NCBI RefSeq assembly: GCF_001902295.1
Contig: NZ_CP018335.1
Coordinates: 3,844,001 to 3,908,000, forward strand
DNA: 64,000 nt
Reading direction: 5' to 3'
DNA from: Clostridium kluyveri
Lineage (GTDB): Bacteria; Bacillota; Clostridia; Clostridiales; Clostridiaceae
The notes beneath the pieces are model-generated. The model saw nothing but the letters and a program-made list of their open reading frames with translations, made no database searches and was not told where the DNA came from. Made by a program: the position numbers and the translations under genes. This document shows positions 36,114-46,060 of this stretch, piece after piece. How positions within the stretch are numbered: the stretch's first letter is position 1; each line of letters begins with the position of its first letter.

Positions 36114-37406
36114 TTACTTGATATTGTAGAAAGTATTTAATCCCCTATACTCAGCCGTTTCACCAAGTTCCTCTTCTATTCTTAAAAGTTGATTATATTT
36201 TGCCACTCTCTCACTTCTAGCTGGAGCACCGGTTTTTATCTGTCCTGCATTTACTGCTACAACCAAATCAGCTATGGTGGTATCTTCCGTCTCTCCAGAT
36301 CTATGGGACACTACTGCAGTGTATCCGGCTCTTTCCGCCATTTCTATGGCATTTAATGTTTCTGTAAGAGTTCCTATCTGATTTAATTTTATAAGTATGG
36401 AATTTGCCACTTTCTTATCTATGCCTTTTTTTAATCTTTCCGTATTGGTAACAAATAAATCATCTCCTACAAGCTGCACCTTATCTGCCAGCTTTTCAGT
36501 GAGTATGCTCCATCCTTCCCAATCCTCTTCTGCCATGGCATCCTCTATAGAAATTATAGGATATTTATTCACAAGAGTGACATAATAATCTACCATTTCT
36601 TCTGAACTTAAAACTTTTCCTTCACTCTTTAAATTATATTTTCCATCTTCATATATTTCCGTAGAAGCAGGATCTAAAGCTATAAATATATCTTTTCCAG
36701 GAACATATCCAGCTTTTTCTACAGCTTCAACTATTATTTGTATTGCCTCTTCATTAGAATTCAGATTTGGAGCAAAACCTCCTTCATCACCTACACCTGT
36801 ATCCTGTCCTTTTGATTTTAAAAGTGACTTTAATGTATGGTAAACTTCCGAACTCATTCTAAGTGCTTCTGTAAAACTTGGAGCTCCCACAGGCATTATC
36901 ATAAATTCCTGAAGATCTACATTATTATCTGCATGTTTTCCTCCATTTACTATGTTCATCATAGGAACAGGCAGAACTTTGGCATTTACCCCGCCTATAT
37001 ATTGGTATAAGCTGAGCCCCAGATATTTAGCTGCAGCTCTTGCACAAGCAAGAGATACCCCTAAAGTGGCATTAGCCCCCAATTTTCCTTTATTGTGGGT
37101 ACCATCAAGTTCCAACATAGTTTTATCTATCAATACCTGATCAAATGCATTCATTCCGATAAGTTCTTCTGCAATATAATTATTTATATTTTCTACGGCC
37201 TTTAAAACGCCCTTTCCCATATATTTTTCCTTGTCTCCATCTCTTAGCTCCACAGCTTCAAATGCACCGGTAGATGCACCAGAAGGCACTGCTGCCCTTC
37301 CTTCTGTACCATCTTCTAGTATTACTTCCACCTCCACAGTTGGATTTGCCCTGGAATCAAGAATTTGTCTTGCTGTTACATCTACTATCTCTACATAATT
37401 TCTCAT
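36114..37406 (-). CDS. eno: Enolase
   Basis: Enolase converts 2-phosphoglycerate to phosphoenolpyruvate. The 430-residue protein has AREILDSR-like ARQILDSRANPTVEVEV, GVGDEGGFAPNL (catalytic Glu), SIEDAMAEEDWEGW, LVGDDLFVTN and the signature ILIKLNQIGTLTET with the catalytic Lys. The ribosome site (GGCGGTG) is weaker than its neighbours'. It follows gpmI after a 99-bp gap. Confidence 0.97.
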   Translation of the reverse strand: MRNYVEIVDVTARQILDSRANPTVEVEVILEDGTEGRAAVPSGASTGAFEAVELRDGDKEKYMGKGVLKAVENINNYIAEELIGMNAFDQVLIDKTMLELDGTHNKGKLGANATLGVSLACARAAAKYLGLSLYQYIGGVNAKVLPVPMMNIVNGGKHADNNVDLQEFMIMPVGAPSFTEALRMSSEVYHTLKSLLKSKGQDTGVGDEGGFAPNLNSNEEAIQIIVEAVEKAGYVPGKDIFIALDPASTEIYEDGKYNLKSEGKVLSSEEMVDYYVTLVNKYPIISIEDAMAEEDWEGWSILTEKLADKVQLVGDDLFVTNTERLKKGIDKKVANSILIKLNQIGTLTETLNAIEMAERAGYTAVVSHRSGETEDTTIADLVVAVNAGQIKTGAPARSERVAKYNQLLRIEEELGETAEYRGLNTFYNIK

Positions 37407-37505
37407 GAATATTCACCGCCACATAGACTTATGACGACTTTTTTCAACTCCTCTCAATACTTTATTTTGATAATGCTCCTGGAAATTAATTAATACAAAA
37501 TTTTA

Positions 37506-39035
37506 CTATTTAATAAGACTTTTTCCTGTCATTTCTTTAGGTTTTTCAAGTCCCATAACCTGGAGTATAGTGGGAGAAATATCTGCTAATATGCCATCTT
37601 TTCTTAATTCAGTGGAATTTTTTGATATGTACAAAAATGGCACTGAATTTGTAGTATGAGCTGTCATGGGATTTCCTGTAGAATAATCTACCATCTGCTC
37701 GGAATTTCCATGGTCTGCAGTTATAAATACTGTACCATGTTTTTCCAATATCTTGCTTACAATCTTGCCCAAGCACTCATCCACCACTTCTATTGCCTTT
37801 TTAGCAGCCTGAAATATTCCTGTATGCCCTACCATATCCGGATTTGCAAAATTTAATATTATCATATCATATTTATCCTGCTCTAATCTATCTAAAACCG
37901 CAGAAGTTACCTCTCTTGCACTCATTTCAGGCTTTAAATCGTAAGTTGCCACCTTTGGAGATGGAATAAGCTCCCTGTCTTCATTTTTATTTGGTGCCTC
38001 AACTCCTCCATTGAAGAAAAAAGTTACATGGGCATATTTTTCTGTTTCTGCTATTCTCAATTGACTTTTCCCCATCTTACTTACATATTCTCCTAAAGTG
38101 TTTTTGTACACTTCATTGTTAAAGGCAACATATACATTTTCAAGGGTTGCATCATATTCAGTCATGGTTACAAACTTCAAATTAAGTTTCTCCCTTTTGA
38201 AACCTTTAAATATATTATCATTTAAAGCCCTTGTAAGCTGTCTTGCCCTATCTGGTCTGAAATTAAAAAATATTACAGAATCTCCGTTCTTTATGGTGGC
38301 CACAGGCTTATTGTTTTCTTCAATTACTGTTGGAACTATGAACTCATCTGTTTTTCCATTGTCATAAGAATTTGTCACTGCCTCACCAGCACTGGCTGCC
38401 TTATTCCCCCTGCCATAAACTAAAGCATTATATGCAAGTTCCACTCTCTCCCATCTTTTATCTCTATCCATGGCATAATATCTTCCCGACACTGTTGCTA
38501 TTTTTCCTATTCCAATTTTTTGTATGTATTTTTCCATATCATCTATATACATATAGGCAGAGCTTGGAGGAACATCTCTCCCATCCGTAAAGGCATGGAT
38601 ATACACCCTGCTTGCTCCTTTTTGTTTAGCCAACTGCAAAAGTCCCTTTAAGTGATTCGTATGAGAGTGCACTCCCCCAGGAGATACAAGTCCTAAAAAG
38701 TGCAGATCCGAATTATTTTTAACGGCATTATCTACAGCACTATTTAAAACTTCATTTTTAAAAAATTCTCCCTCATTTATAGACTTTGTGATTCTAGTGA
38801 GGGCTTGATATACTATTCTTCCTGCCCCTATATTTAAATGTCCAACCTCTGAATTACCCATTTGACCTTCTGGTAATCCTACACTCAGACCACTAGCTTC
38901 AAGTTCAGTATGGGGATACTTTTTAAAATATTTATCTAAGTTAGGTTTATAAGCTGCCTTCACAGCATTTCCATTATCTATTTTTGAAATTCCAAAACCA
39001 TCTAATATCATAAGCATTACTGGCTTTTTTTCCAT
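37506..39035 (-). CDS. gpmI: 2,3-bisphosphoglycerate-independent phosphoglycerate mutase
   Basis: A 509-residue manganese enzyme of lower glycolysis. Metal-site motifs are ILDGFG at the N-terminus, the phospho-serine in GQMGNSEVGHLNIGAGR, HAFTDGRDVPP, RDKRWERVE, and the C-terminal NFANPDMVGHTG and TADHGNSEQM. ATG 39035 follows GGAGGAAG; the frame opens four codons earlier without support. It begins 18 bp after tpiA. Confidence 0.97.
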   Translation of the reverse strand: MEKKPVMLMILDGFGISKIDNGNAVKAAYKPNLDKYFKKYPHTELEASGLSVGLPEGQMGNSEVGHLNIGAGRIVYQALTRITKSINEGEFFKNEVLNSAVDNAVKNNSDLHFLGLVSPGGVHSHTNHLKGLLQLAKQKGASRVYIHAFTDGRDVPPSSAYMYIDDMEKYIQKIGIGKIATVSGRYYAMDRDKRWERVELAYNALVYGRGNKAASAGEAVTNSYDNGKTDEFIVPTVIEENNKPVATIKNGDSVIFFNFRPDRARQLTRALNDNIFKGFKREKLNLKFVTMTEYDATLENVYVAFNNEVYKNTLGEYVSKMGKSQLRIAETEKYAHVTFFFNGGVEAPNKNEDRELIPSPKVATYDLKPEMSAREVTSAVLDRLEQDKYDMIILNFANPDMVGHTGIFQAAKKAIEVVDECLGKIVSKILEKHGTVFITADHGNSEQMVDYSTGNPMTAHTTNSVPFLYISKNSTELRKDGILADISPTILQVMGLEKPKEMTGKSLIK

Positions 39036-39053
39036 GTCTTCCTCCAAAAAAAT

Positions 39054-39800
39054 TTAATAATTTACTATAGCCGCGAAATCTTGTGGCTTTAAGCTGGCTC
39101 CTCCAACTAATGCTCCATCTATATGGGGTTGTTCCATCTGGGCTTTAATTGTAGCAGGTTTTACAGAGCCTCCATATTGAATTCTTACTGCTTCTGCTGT
39201 AGTTTCTCCATACATTTTTGAAACTACATCTCTTATATGAGCTATTGTATCATTTGCCTGCTTATCTGTGGCAGTTTTACCTGTTCCTATAGCCCATATG
39301 GGTTCATAAGCTATAACAAGCTTTTCCACCCGTTCCTTTTTCAGATCCTTAAGTGCCAGTTTTATCTGCCTGCCCAGTACTTCTTCTGTTATACCATTTT
39401 CTCTCTCCAAAAGACTTTCCCCGCAGCAGACTATAGGTATTATATCATGTTCAAAAGCTTTTTTTATCTTTTTATTTATTGTTTCATCTTTTTCGTTAAA
39501 ATACTGTCTTCTTTCACTGTGTCCGATTATCACATAATCCACTTTAAGGGACTTTAACATTCCTGGAGAAATTTCTCCTGTGTAGGCACCACTTTCTTCA
39601 TAATGCATATTCTGTGCTCCAACTTTTATATTGGTTCCGCTTACCGCTTTAACCACTGCATCAAGACAAACATAAGGCGGACATAAAACTACATCACACT
39701 TTGCATCTCTTACAAGAGGCTTCAATTCTTCAACCAGTTTCAAAGCATCCTCTAGATTTTTATTCATTTTCCAATTTCCCGCTATTATTGCTTTTCTCAT
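39054..39800 (-). CDS. tpiA: Triosephosphate isomerase
   Basis: A 248-residue TIM with AGNWKMNK (catalytic Lys), IIGHSERR (catalytic His), AYEPIWAIGTGKTA (catalytic Glu) and the phosphate loop IQYGGSVKP. AGGGGGA precedes the ATG. It is 21 bp after pgk in the glycolytic operon. Confidence 0.97.
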   Translation of the reverse strand: MRKAIIAGNWKMNKNLEDALKLVEELKPLVRDAKCDVVLCPPYVCLDAVVKAVSGTNIKVGAQNMHYEESGAYTGEISPGMLKSLKVDYVIIGHSERRQYFNEKDETINKKIKKAFEHDIIPIVCCGESLLERENGITEEVLGRQIKLALKDLKKERVEKLVIAYEPIWAIGTGKTATDKQANDTIAHIRDVVSKMYGETTAEAVRIQYGGSVKPATIKAQMEQPHIDGALVGGASLKPQDFAAIVNY

Positions 39801-39821
39801 AAATAATTCCCCCTGTTAAAG

Positions 39822-41018
39822 TTATTTATCATTTAAAGCGGATATCCCTGGTAATTCTTCCCCTCCTAAAAATTCAAGAGAAGCTCCTCCACCTGTGGAT
39901 ATATGAGTCATTTTATCTCCAAAACCCAGCTGATTTATAGCTGCCGCACTATCTCCTCCCCCTATGATAGTAATGGCACCTGATTCGGCCATAGCTTTAG
40001 CCACTGTAAAAGTTCCCTTTGCAAAATTTTTGAACTCGAACACTCCCATGGGACCATTCCAAATTATAGTTTTGGAATTTTTTATGGCATCTGCATATAC
40101 TTTGGCCGTCTTAGGTCCAATATCCATACCCATATAACCATCTTTTATATTTTTGTCATCTTCTAATATAGGTCTTGCACTTTCATCAAATTTATCCGTA
40201 ACTACTCTATCTACAGGCAGCAATAACTTTATACCCTTTTCTTTTGCCTTATCTATCATTTCTTTTGCATATTCTATTTTATCTTCTTCCACTACGGAGG
40301 TTCCTATGGTGTAACCTTGTGCTCTTGCAAAAGTGTAACTCATTCCTCCTCCAATTATTAAAGTGTCTACCTTTTCCAATAAATTATTTATTACATTTAT
40401 CTTATCGGAAACCTTTACCCCACCAAGTATGGCTGTAAAAGGTCTGGATGGATTTTCTATGGCATTTCCTAAAAATTCAAGTTCTTTTTGTATTAAATAC
40501 CCACATACAGCTGTAGGCAGAAATTTAGTAACTCCTACAGTGGAACAATGTGCTCTATGAGCTGTACCGAAAGCATCATTCACAAAAATTTCTCCAAGGG
40601 ATGCCAGTTCTTTTGAAAAGTTATCCTGATTTTTAGTTTCTTCTATCCTATATCTTGTATTTTCAAGAAGTATTACATCTCCATCTTTCATATTTTTAAC
40701 TGCAGCTTTGGCATTTTCCCCTACCACATTATCATCTGCTGCAAATACTACTTCTTTTTTCAAAAGTTCTGAAAGCCTTTTTGCAACGGGAAGTAGTGAC
40801 ATTTCCGGCTTTGCTTCCCCTTTTGGTTTTCCTAGATGTGAACAGAGTATAACTTTAGCATTGTTCTCCATTAAATACTTTATAGTAGGAAGTGATCCTA
40901 TGAGTCTATTCTCATCTGTAATCTTCCCTTCTTGCAGAGGCACATTAAAATCACATCTTACCAGCACCCTTTTTCCTTTCACGTCTACATCTTCAATTGT
41001 CTTTTTATTAAAAACCAT
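39822..41018 (-). CDS. pgk: Phosphoglycerate kinase
   Basis: A 398-residue kinase transferring phosphate from 1,3-bisphosphoglycerate to ADP. Motifs: RVLVRCDFNVPL at the N-terminus, LCSHLGKPKG, AILGGVKVSDKI, NGPMGVFE and GGGDSAAAI. GGAGATG lies before the ATG. It follows gap after a 120-bp gap containing a terminator-like hairpin. Confidence 0.97.
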   Translation of the reverse strand: MVFNKKTIEDVDVKGKRVLVRCDFNVPLQEGKITDENRLIGSLPTIKYLMENNAKVILCSHLGKPKGEAKPEMSLLPVAKRLSELLKKEVVFAADDNVVGENAKAAVKNMKDGDVILLENTRYRIEETKNQDNFSKELASLGEIFVNDAFGTAHRAHCSTVGVTKFLPTAVCGYLIQKELEFLGNAIENPSRPFTAILGGVKVSDKINVINNLLEKVDTLIIGGGMSYTFARAQGYTIGTSVVEEDKIEYAKEMIDKAKEKGIKLLLPVDRVVTDKFDESARPILEDDKNIKDGYMGMDIGPKTAKVYADAIKNSKTIIWNGPMGVFEFKNFAKGTFTVAKAMAESGAITIIGGGDSAAAINQLGFGDKMTHISTGGGASLEFLGGEELPGISALNDK

Positions 41019-41092
41019 CTATCTTTTCATCTCCTTTATAAACACTCTATTTAATATTATACAACTGATTTAGAAAATATTATAGTAAAAAA

Positions 41093-41126
41093 TCCCTGTC
41101 TTATAGCAAAAACTACAAAATCAGGA
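41093..41126 (-). terminator. Hairpin between gap and pgk
   Basis: On the minus strand TCCTGATTTTGTAG pairs with CTATAAGACAGGGA at 12 of 14 positions (with G-U pairs), followed by TTTTTT. It probably ends part of the gap transcripts before pgk. Confidence 0.55.
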
Positions 41127-41138
41127 ATCTTATACTGC

Positions 41139-42146
41139 CTATAGTCTATCAGCAATATATTTAGTTAAATCCGCAAGTCTGTTGGAGTATCCAAACTCAT
41201 TGTCATACCAGGCGATAACTTTTATCATATTTCCCCCTATAGCCATGGTTGAAAGGGCATCTATTATACAGGATCTATCGTCTCCCCTGTAATCTATGGA
41301 TACCAAAGGTTCTTCACTATATCCAAGTATCCCCTTCATATCAGTTTCTGCAGCCTTCTTAAATGCTTTATTTACCTCATCTGCAGTAATATCTTTTGAA
41401 AGCTCTGCAACTAAATCCGTACAAGACACCGTAGGAGTAGGGACTCTTAGGGAAAATCCGTTTAATTTCCCTTTTAACTCTGGAAGTACCAATGCAACAG
41501 CTCTTGCAGCTCCGGTAGTAGTCGGTACCATGGACTCTATTGCAGCTCTGGCTCTTCTCATGTCCTTATGTGGAGCATCAAGCAACCTCTGATCTCCTGT
41601 ATAGGAATGAACCGTAGTAATCAATCCTTTTACTATGCCAAATTCTCTATGAAGCACTTTGGCAAAAGGTGCAAGACAATTTGTGGTACAAGACGCATTT
41701 GAAATTATATTGTGCTTAGAAGAATCGTAACTTTCTTCATTAACTCCCATGACTATGGTAATGTCCTCATTTTTAGCTGGAGCGGATATTAAGATTTTTT
41801 TTACCTGCCCCCCCATATGTGCACTGGCCTTTGCAGCATCTGTAAATAATCCTGTACACTCTATAACTATTTCTACACCCAAGGAACTCCAATCTATATT
41901 TTTAGGATCTCTCTCTGCAAATATTTTTACGTTTTTTCCATTTACAATTATTGAATCTTCTTTTGCTTCCAAGCTTCCCTGAAATTTTCCATACAATGAA
42001 TCATATTTTAACAAATGAGCTAGGGTATTTGCATCAGTCAAATCGTTAATACCCACAACTTCTAGATTATCATCATAATTTTTTACCAATGCCTTAAATA
42101 CATTTCTTCCTATCCTGCCAAAACCATTAATACCAACTTTAGTCAC
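41139..42146 (-). CDS. gap: Glyceraldehyde-3-phosphate dehydrogenase
   Basis: A 335-residue NAD-type GAPDH. Motifs: KVGINGFGRIGR (Rossmann), the catalytic Cys in SNASCTTNCLAP, and SYTGDQRLLDAPHKDMRRAR. The start is set at GTG 42146, 9 bp after AGGAGGG, giving the family's usual N-terminus; a TTG two codons upstream is only 4 bp from that site. It is the first gene of the glycolytic group. Confidence 0.97.
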   Translation of the reverse strand: MTKVGINGFGRIGRNVFKALVKNYDDNLEVVGINDLTDANTLAHLLKYDSLYGKFQGSLEAKEDSIIVNGKNVKIFAERDPKNIDWSSLGVEIVIECTGLFTDAAKASAHMGGQVKKILISAPAKNEDITIVMGVNEESYDSSKHNIISNASCTTNCLAPFAKVLHREFGIVKGLITTVHSYTGDQRLLDAPHKDMRRARAAIESMVPTTTGAARAVALVLPELKGKLNGFSLRVPTPTVSCTDLVAELSKDITADEVNKAFKKAAETDMKGILGYSEEPLVSIDYRGDDRSCIIDALSTMAIGGNMIKVIAWYDNEFGYSNRLADLTKYIADRL

Positions 42147-42241
42147 TTCCAATTCCCTCCTAATATTAAAATATCTATCCTATTACTGCCGCTACTAATT
42201 TATATTTTATCGCAGTTCATATAAAAATATTCATAAATATA

Positions 42242-42293
42242 AAGCATATAAGAAAATACCTGGTAAAAATATCTGGTATTTTCTTATATGCTT
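42242..42293 (-). terminator. Very stable terminator after degV
   Basis: A 19-bp perfect stem (AAGCATATAAGAAAATACC with its complement) and a 14-nt loop. A third, slightly altered copy of one arm lies next to it (42302-42320), which could form an alternative stem. Confidence 0.75.
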
Positions 42294-42326
42294 AAAATTA
42301 AGTATTTCTTATATGCAAGTTCTATC

Positions 42327-43166
42327 CTAATAATTTTCTATAAAAAATAATCCGCAAGCTCTAGAACCCGAATGTACTCCTACTGTGCAACCCACTTCAC
42401 ATTCTATAAGCTCTATTTTCTTTTCCTCTAAATTCTTCCTAAGTACATCCAATATATCCGATTCTCCTACATGAAGCAATATAGATACTTCCCCTTCTTT
42501 TATCCCCTTTTTATCAATATAATCCACCATATTTCTAAGAGTTCTTTTACTTCCCCTTACCTTATCAATTACTGTCATTTCACCATTTTCTACTGCCACT
42601 ATTATTTTTATCCCCAGGATGTTCCCTATAACGCCAGCCGTTTTAGAAAGACGCCCTCCCTTCACAAGGTTGTCTAAACTATTAAAGGCAAGTGTACTCT
42701 TTATATGAGGGGAAATTTCTTTTATTTTATCCTCTATCTCTTTTATCCCAAGACCTTCTTCCTTTAATTTTGCAGCCTTAATGACCTGAAGGCCCAATCC
42801 AGAGGTTACATTCATACCATCTATTACAATTATATCCTCTGTTTGAAGCATTTCTTTTGCAATACATGCCGATTGATATGTACCACTCATTTTGGATGAA
42901 AGATGAATAGACACTATTTTATATCCTTGTTTTATATAGGAATCATAACATTCTAAGAATATTTGGGGATTTACCTGCGTGGTAGATGGGAATACATCAC
43001 TTTTATCCATTTTATGCAAAAGAGTATGAATATCTATATCAATTCCATCTCTATAAGAGTCTTTTCCAAAATTAATAAGAAGAGGCAGTACCTCTATATT
43101 ATATTTTTTCAATATACTGTCTGGCAAATCTGCAGTACTGTCTGTTATTATTTTTATTTTCTCCAT
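42327..43166 (-). CDS. DegV family fatty-acid-binding protein
   Basis: A 279-residue protein with the DegV start KIITDSTADLPDSIL, a KMSGTYQSA segment with ligand-binding serine, and GGRLSKTAG. DegV (FakB-type) proteins bind fatty acids for the FakA kinase. A GGGAGGAG site lies 12 bp before the ATG. It stands alone in front of a strong terminator; fakA is not nearby. Confidence 0.9.
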   Translation of the reverse strand: MEKIKIITDSTADLPDSILKKYNIEVLPLLINFGKDSYRDGIDIDIHTLLHKMDKSDVFPSTTQVNPQIFLECYDSYIKQGYKIVSIHLSSKMSGTYQSACIAKEMLQTEDIIVIDGMNVTSGLGLQVIKAAKLKEEGLGIKEIEDKIKEISPHIKSTLAFNSLDNLVKGGRLSKTAGVIGNILGIKIIVAVENGEMTVIDKVRGSKRTLRNMVDYIDKKGIKEGEVSILLHVGESDILDVLRKNLEEKKIELIECEVGCTVGVHSGSRACGLFFIENY

Positions 43167-43220
43167 TTTAAGATAGCTCCTCCCTTAGGTATGTAAATAT
43201 ACATATCAAGCCGGAATTTC

Positions 43221-43694
43221 TTATTTCATATTTGGAAAGTCCAGCTGTCTCAAAGCTTCATAAACAACTATTGCTACAGCATTGGATAAGTTCAAAGAAC
43301 GGGTAGTTGTTTTTATCATAGGTAACCTTATGTTTTTCTCTGGATTACTATCTCTTATTTTGTCAGGTAGTCCACAGCTTTCTTTTCCAAAAACTATAAA
43401 ATCTTCATCTTTGAATTTTGCATGTTGATAAAAATTTTTTCCATGGGTAGTAGAGAAATAGAAGGTACCATTTTTATATCTTTCTCTAAGTTCCTCATAA
43501 TAATCATATAAAGTTAAATCTAAGTATTTCCAATAATCAAGGCCTGCTCTTCTTAAATGTTTTTCATCTAAACTAAAACCTAAGGGTTTTATAAGATGAA
43601 GTCTTGAACCTGTAAGCACACAAGTCCTGGCAATATTGCCTGTATTTTGAGGTATTTCAGGTTCAAACAGAACTATATTCAAGCTCAATATCAT
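43221..43694 (-). CDS. trmL: tRNA (cytidine/uridine-34 2'-O)-methyltransferase (TrmL, SpoU family)
   Basis: A 157-residue SPOUT enzyme methylating the wobble ribose of tRNA-Leu. Motifs: VLFEPEIPQNTGNIARTCV, FGKESCGLP and the knot segment IRLPMIKTTTRSLNLSNAVA. The start is uncertain: ATG 43694 is only 3 bp from GGAGG, while in-frame TTG codons at 43688 and 43682 are better spaced. It lies between splB and degV on the same strand. Confidence 0.92.
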   Translation of the reverse strand: MILSLNIVLFEPEIPQNTGNIARTCVLTGSRLHLIKPLGFSLDEKHLRRAGLDYWKYLDLTLYDYYEELRERYKNGTFYFSTTHGKNFYQHAKFKDEDFIVFGKESCGLPDKIRDSNPEKNIRLPMIKTTTRSLNLSNAVAIVVYEALRQLDFPNMK

Positions 43695-43789
43695 TTCCTC
43701 CTCTAAACATATCTATACGACAAAAAATTGACTCATTAGTTCAAAAGTCCTAATAAATATATTACTCCATAATAATACTACAGTAAAGA

Positions 43790-43830
43790 GCAGGTGCTAT
43801 AAATTATATAATATAATTTATAGCACCTGC
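43790..43830. repeat. Perfect 20-bp palindrome over the splB 3' end
   Basis: GCAGGTGCTATAAATTATAT (43790-43809) and its exact complement (43811-43830) flank one base. The palindrome covers the last eight codons and the stop of splB. No long T-tract follows on either side, so it is more than a simple terminator or a weak one. Confidence 0.85.
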
Positions 43831-44814
43831 TCCAAAATTTATTCCTATATTTTTTTCAAAAAACTCTTTCATATTCTCTAATTTCTCTGGTTTATATATG
43901 TATTTTCCATAGCCAAATTGACCATATTTAAATTTTCTTCCTTCCTCATCCATAGGAAGACTGGTGCTAGAATATACTTTTAATATATTTTCTTTGGCTC
44001 TTTTAGTAAATCTATGAGATATTACCTCAAAAGAAATTTCCTCTCCTTGAAAAATATTATTTATCCTTTCTAGAAGAGCCTTATACTCTTCTTTCCAATT
44101 AGAGTATAAAAAAACAGGAGCAATTATAAATCCAAGTTTATACCCAGCTTTTACTACTTTAAAAGCTGCCCTTAATCTTTCTTCCACCTTTGGAGTTCTA
44201 TGCTCAAACTGAGTTATTATCCTATCTGTATTGATACTGAACCTGATGGTGGTTTTACCATTATGCTCTAAATTAAGCAGACTATTTATATCTGTAAATT
44301 TTGTAACAAATCTAAAATAAGAATTATCTCTGGAACCAAAAAATTCTATGGCTTTTTTTAAAGCTCCCGTATAAAATTCTACAGGAATAGGATCTGAAGT
44401 TGCAGCTCCTTCAAATATAGTACTATTCGGGTATCTTTCCATTTCATATTTCTCAGCTTTATTTAATATTTCATCCAAATTAACATATACTTTCGTATAG
44501 GGCTTTTTCCCCATCTGAGTGTTTAAATAGCAATATTCACACATTCCCATACACCCACTACATAGTGGAAGTTGATAATTAGCAGAAGGCCTGCAGGATT
44601 GAAAACTGGAACTCTTTCTTATACCCACTACTAAAGTATTTTTGCCTTGAAGATACATTTCTTCTGGACTTTTACCAGGTATTCCAACTATTCTTCCACT
44701 TTTAGAATACAGTATCTCCACATTATTTTTATGCTTAAAATACTCTAAAATATTATTCCCTAAATTATATTCTAAAGCTTTTTCTTCAAATACCACTCTC
44801 TTCGGCATGAACAC
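43804..44814 (-). CDS. splB: Spore photoproduct lyase (radical SAM)
   Basis: SplB reverses the thymine dimer 'spore photoproduct' during germination. The 336-residue protein has the radical-SAM motif CMGMCEYC (Cys88, 92, 95), CRPSANYQLPLCSGC before it, and FEGAATSDPIPVEF. In Bacillus enzymes a cysteine lies at the ATSD position; here it is Ala. A cysteine at residue 74 is present, a feature I recall from clostridial enzymes. GTG 44814 gives a family-like MFMPKR start and is 8 bp from GAGG; ATG 44808 is the alternative. Confidence 0.9.
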   Translation of the reverse strand: MFMPKRVVFEEKALEYNLGNNILEYFKHKNNVEILYSKSGRIVGIPGKSPEEMYLQGKNTLVVGIRKSSSFQSCRPSANYQLPLCSGCMGMCEYCYLNTQMGKKPYTKVYVNLDEILNKAEKYEMERYPNSTIFEGAATSDPIPVEFYTGALKKAIEFFGSRDNSYFRFVTKFTDINSLLNLEHNGKTTIRFSINTDRIITQFEHRTPKVEERLRAAFKVVKAGYKLGFIIAPVFLYSNWKEEYKALLERINNIFQGEEISFEVISHRFTKRAKENILKVYSSTSLPMDEEGRKFKYGQFGYGKYIYKPEKLENMKEFFEKNIGINFGAGAINYII

Positions 44815-45051
44815 ACCAATCACCTCATACATTCATTAAAATTTGTTCTCTTTTTAATAAACCATTATCAACAAAATAATTTAATAACTGAACTTCCCTA
44901 CTGAATAGTATGAGTTTTTTGCCTTTAAACAATACCGACTTGTGCATTTTTATACAAAGCCTAAAATTAACTAATACTCTTATCTCTTTCAAAATAGGAT
45001 ATAACCTTTATAAGTTCTTTTCTTTTAAAAAACTTTAAATGGAAAATTGTT

Positions 45052-45780
45052 TTACTTCTCACTTTCATCCAAATAATTAATTATTCCATTTGAAATATTC
45101 TCCGCCAATTTTTTTAATACTTTTTCATTGGATAATCTCTTTCTATCTTCTTCATTAGTTATGAATCCACACTCCACCAATACCCCAGGTATCTTGCTAT
45201 ATCTTAATACCGCCAGATTCTGCCTCCTTATACCCCTACTTTCCCATCCATCATTTTTAACACACTCTTTTTCTATGGAATTAGCCAGTTTTATTCTTTC
45301 CTCTTTCTGGTATCCATTTAAATCATAATATAAAGTAGTTATACCTTTAAAGTCTTTATCATTTAATGAATTTACATGTATGGAAACAAAGGCATCTGCA
45401 TAAGAGGAATTCACTATGTCTCCTATCTCATCAAGTGCTAATAGCTTGTCCTCTTCCCGTGTAAGAAATACCACATTTCCCTTACCACTTAAATAAGTCT
45501 CAGCATACTTTGCTATCTTTAGAGTTATATTCTTCTCTTCCATATTTCCATAGCTAGTACCCTTATCTATGCCTCCATGTCCTGGATCAAGAACTATGTA
45601 GTATTTTTTTGATGAGACATCTTTATCAGTAGGTTTATTCACCATATTTCCCAAAGGAGCCGCAGTTATATTAATTGAATTTTTTCCATTGAGCAGGCTA
45701 ATGTTTTTGGCAAAAATTAACATGGCCAGAGTAAAAAAAACACAAGAAAACATGACTTTTTTCTTGCTATTAAATAACAT
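45052..45780 (-). CDS. cwlD: N-acetylmuramoyl-L-alanine amidase, CwlD type
   Basis: CwlD is needed to make the muramic-lactam of the spore cortex. The 242-residue protein has an N-terminal membrane/signal segment (MFSCVFFTLAMLIFA) and an Amidase_3 domain: zinc ligands in VLDPGHGGID (His), the Glu of NMEEKN, VSIHVNS (His), and the catalytic Glu of VLVECGFITN. It sits upstream of splB, two sporulation genes together. Confidence 0.88.
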   Translation of the reverse strand: MLFNSKKKVMFSCVFFTLAMLIFAKNISLLNGKNSINITAAPLGNMVNKPTDKDVSSKKYYIVLDPGHGGIDKGTSYGNMEEKNITLKIAKYAETYLSGKGNVVFLTREEDKLLALDEIGDIVNSSYADAFVSIHVNSLNDKDFKGITTLYYDLNGYQKEERIKLANSIEKECVKNDGWESRGIRRQNLAVLRYSKIPGVLVECGFITNEEDRKRLSNEKVLKKLAENISNGIINYLDESEK

Positions 45781-46060
45781 ACCATCACTACTCTCTTTTT
45801 CATTTTTGTATTTTATAGTAAGTATACCATTTATTTACTTAAATTTCCATATGAATTTAAATTTTATTTAGTTATTTTCCTTTCCATTATAATATACATT
45901 ATTTCTTCTCCTCTTCATATTTAATATCTAACTTTTATATTCTATAGCACTACTTGATTTAATATTACAATTCCATCATACTTTCAGTAAATTATATTTT
46001 ATCTGATTTTAATATGTTATTAACATTTATATACTAATATAATTATGAGGAGTTGATAAA

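Noticed and set aside
44833..45051. Small RNA or gene between splB and cwlD
   Set aside because: No start with ribosome site, hairpin with T-tract or repeat was found.
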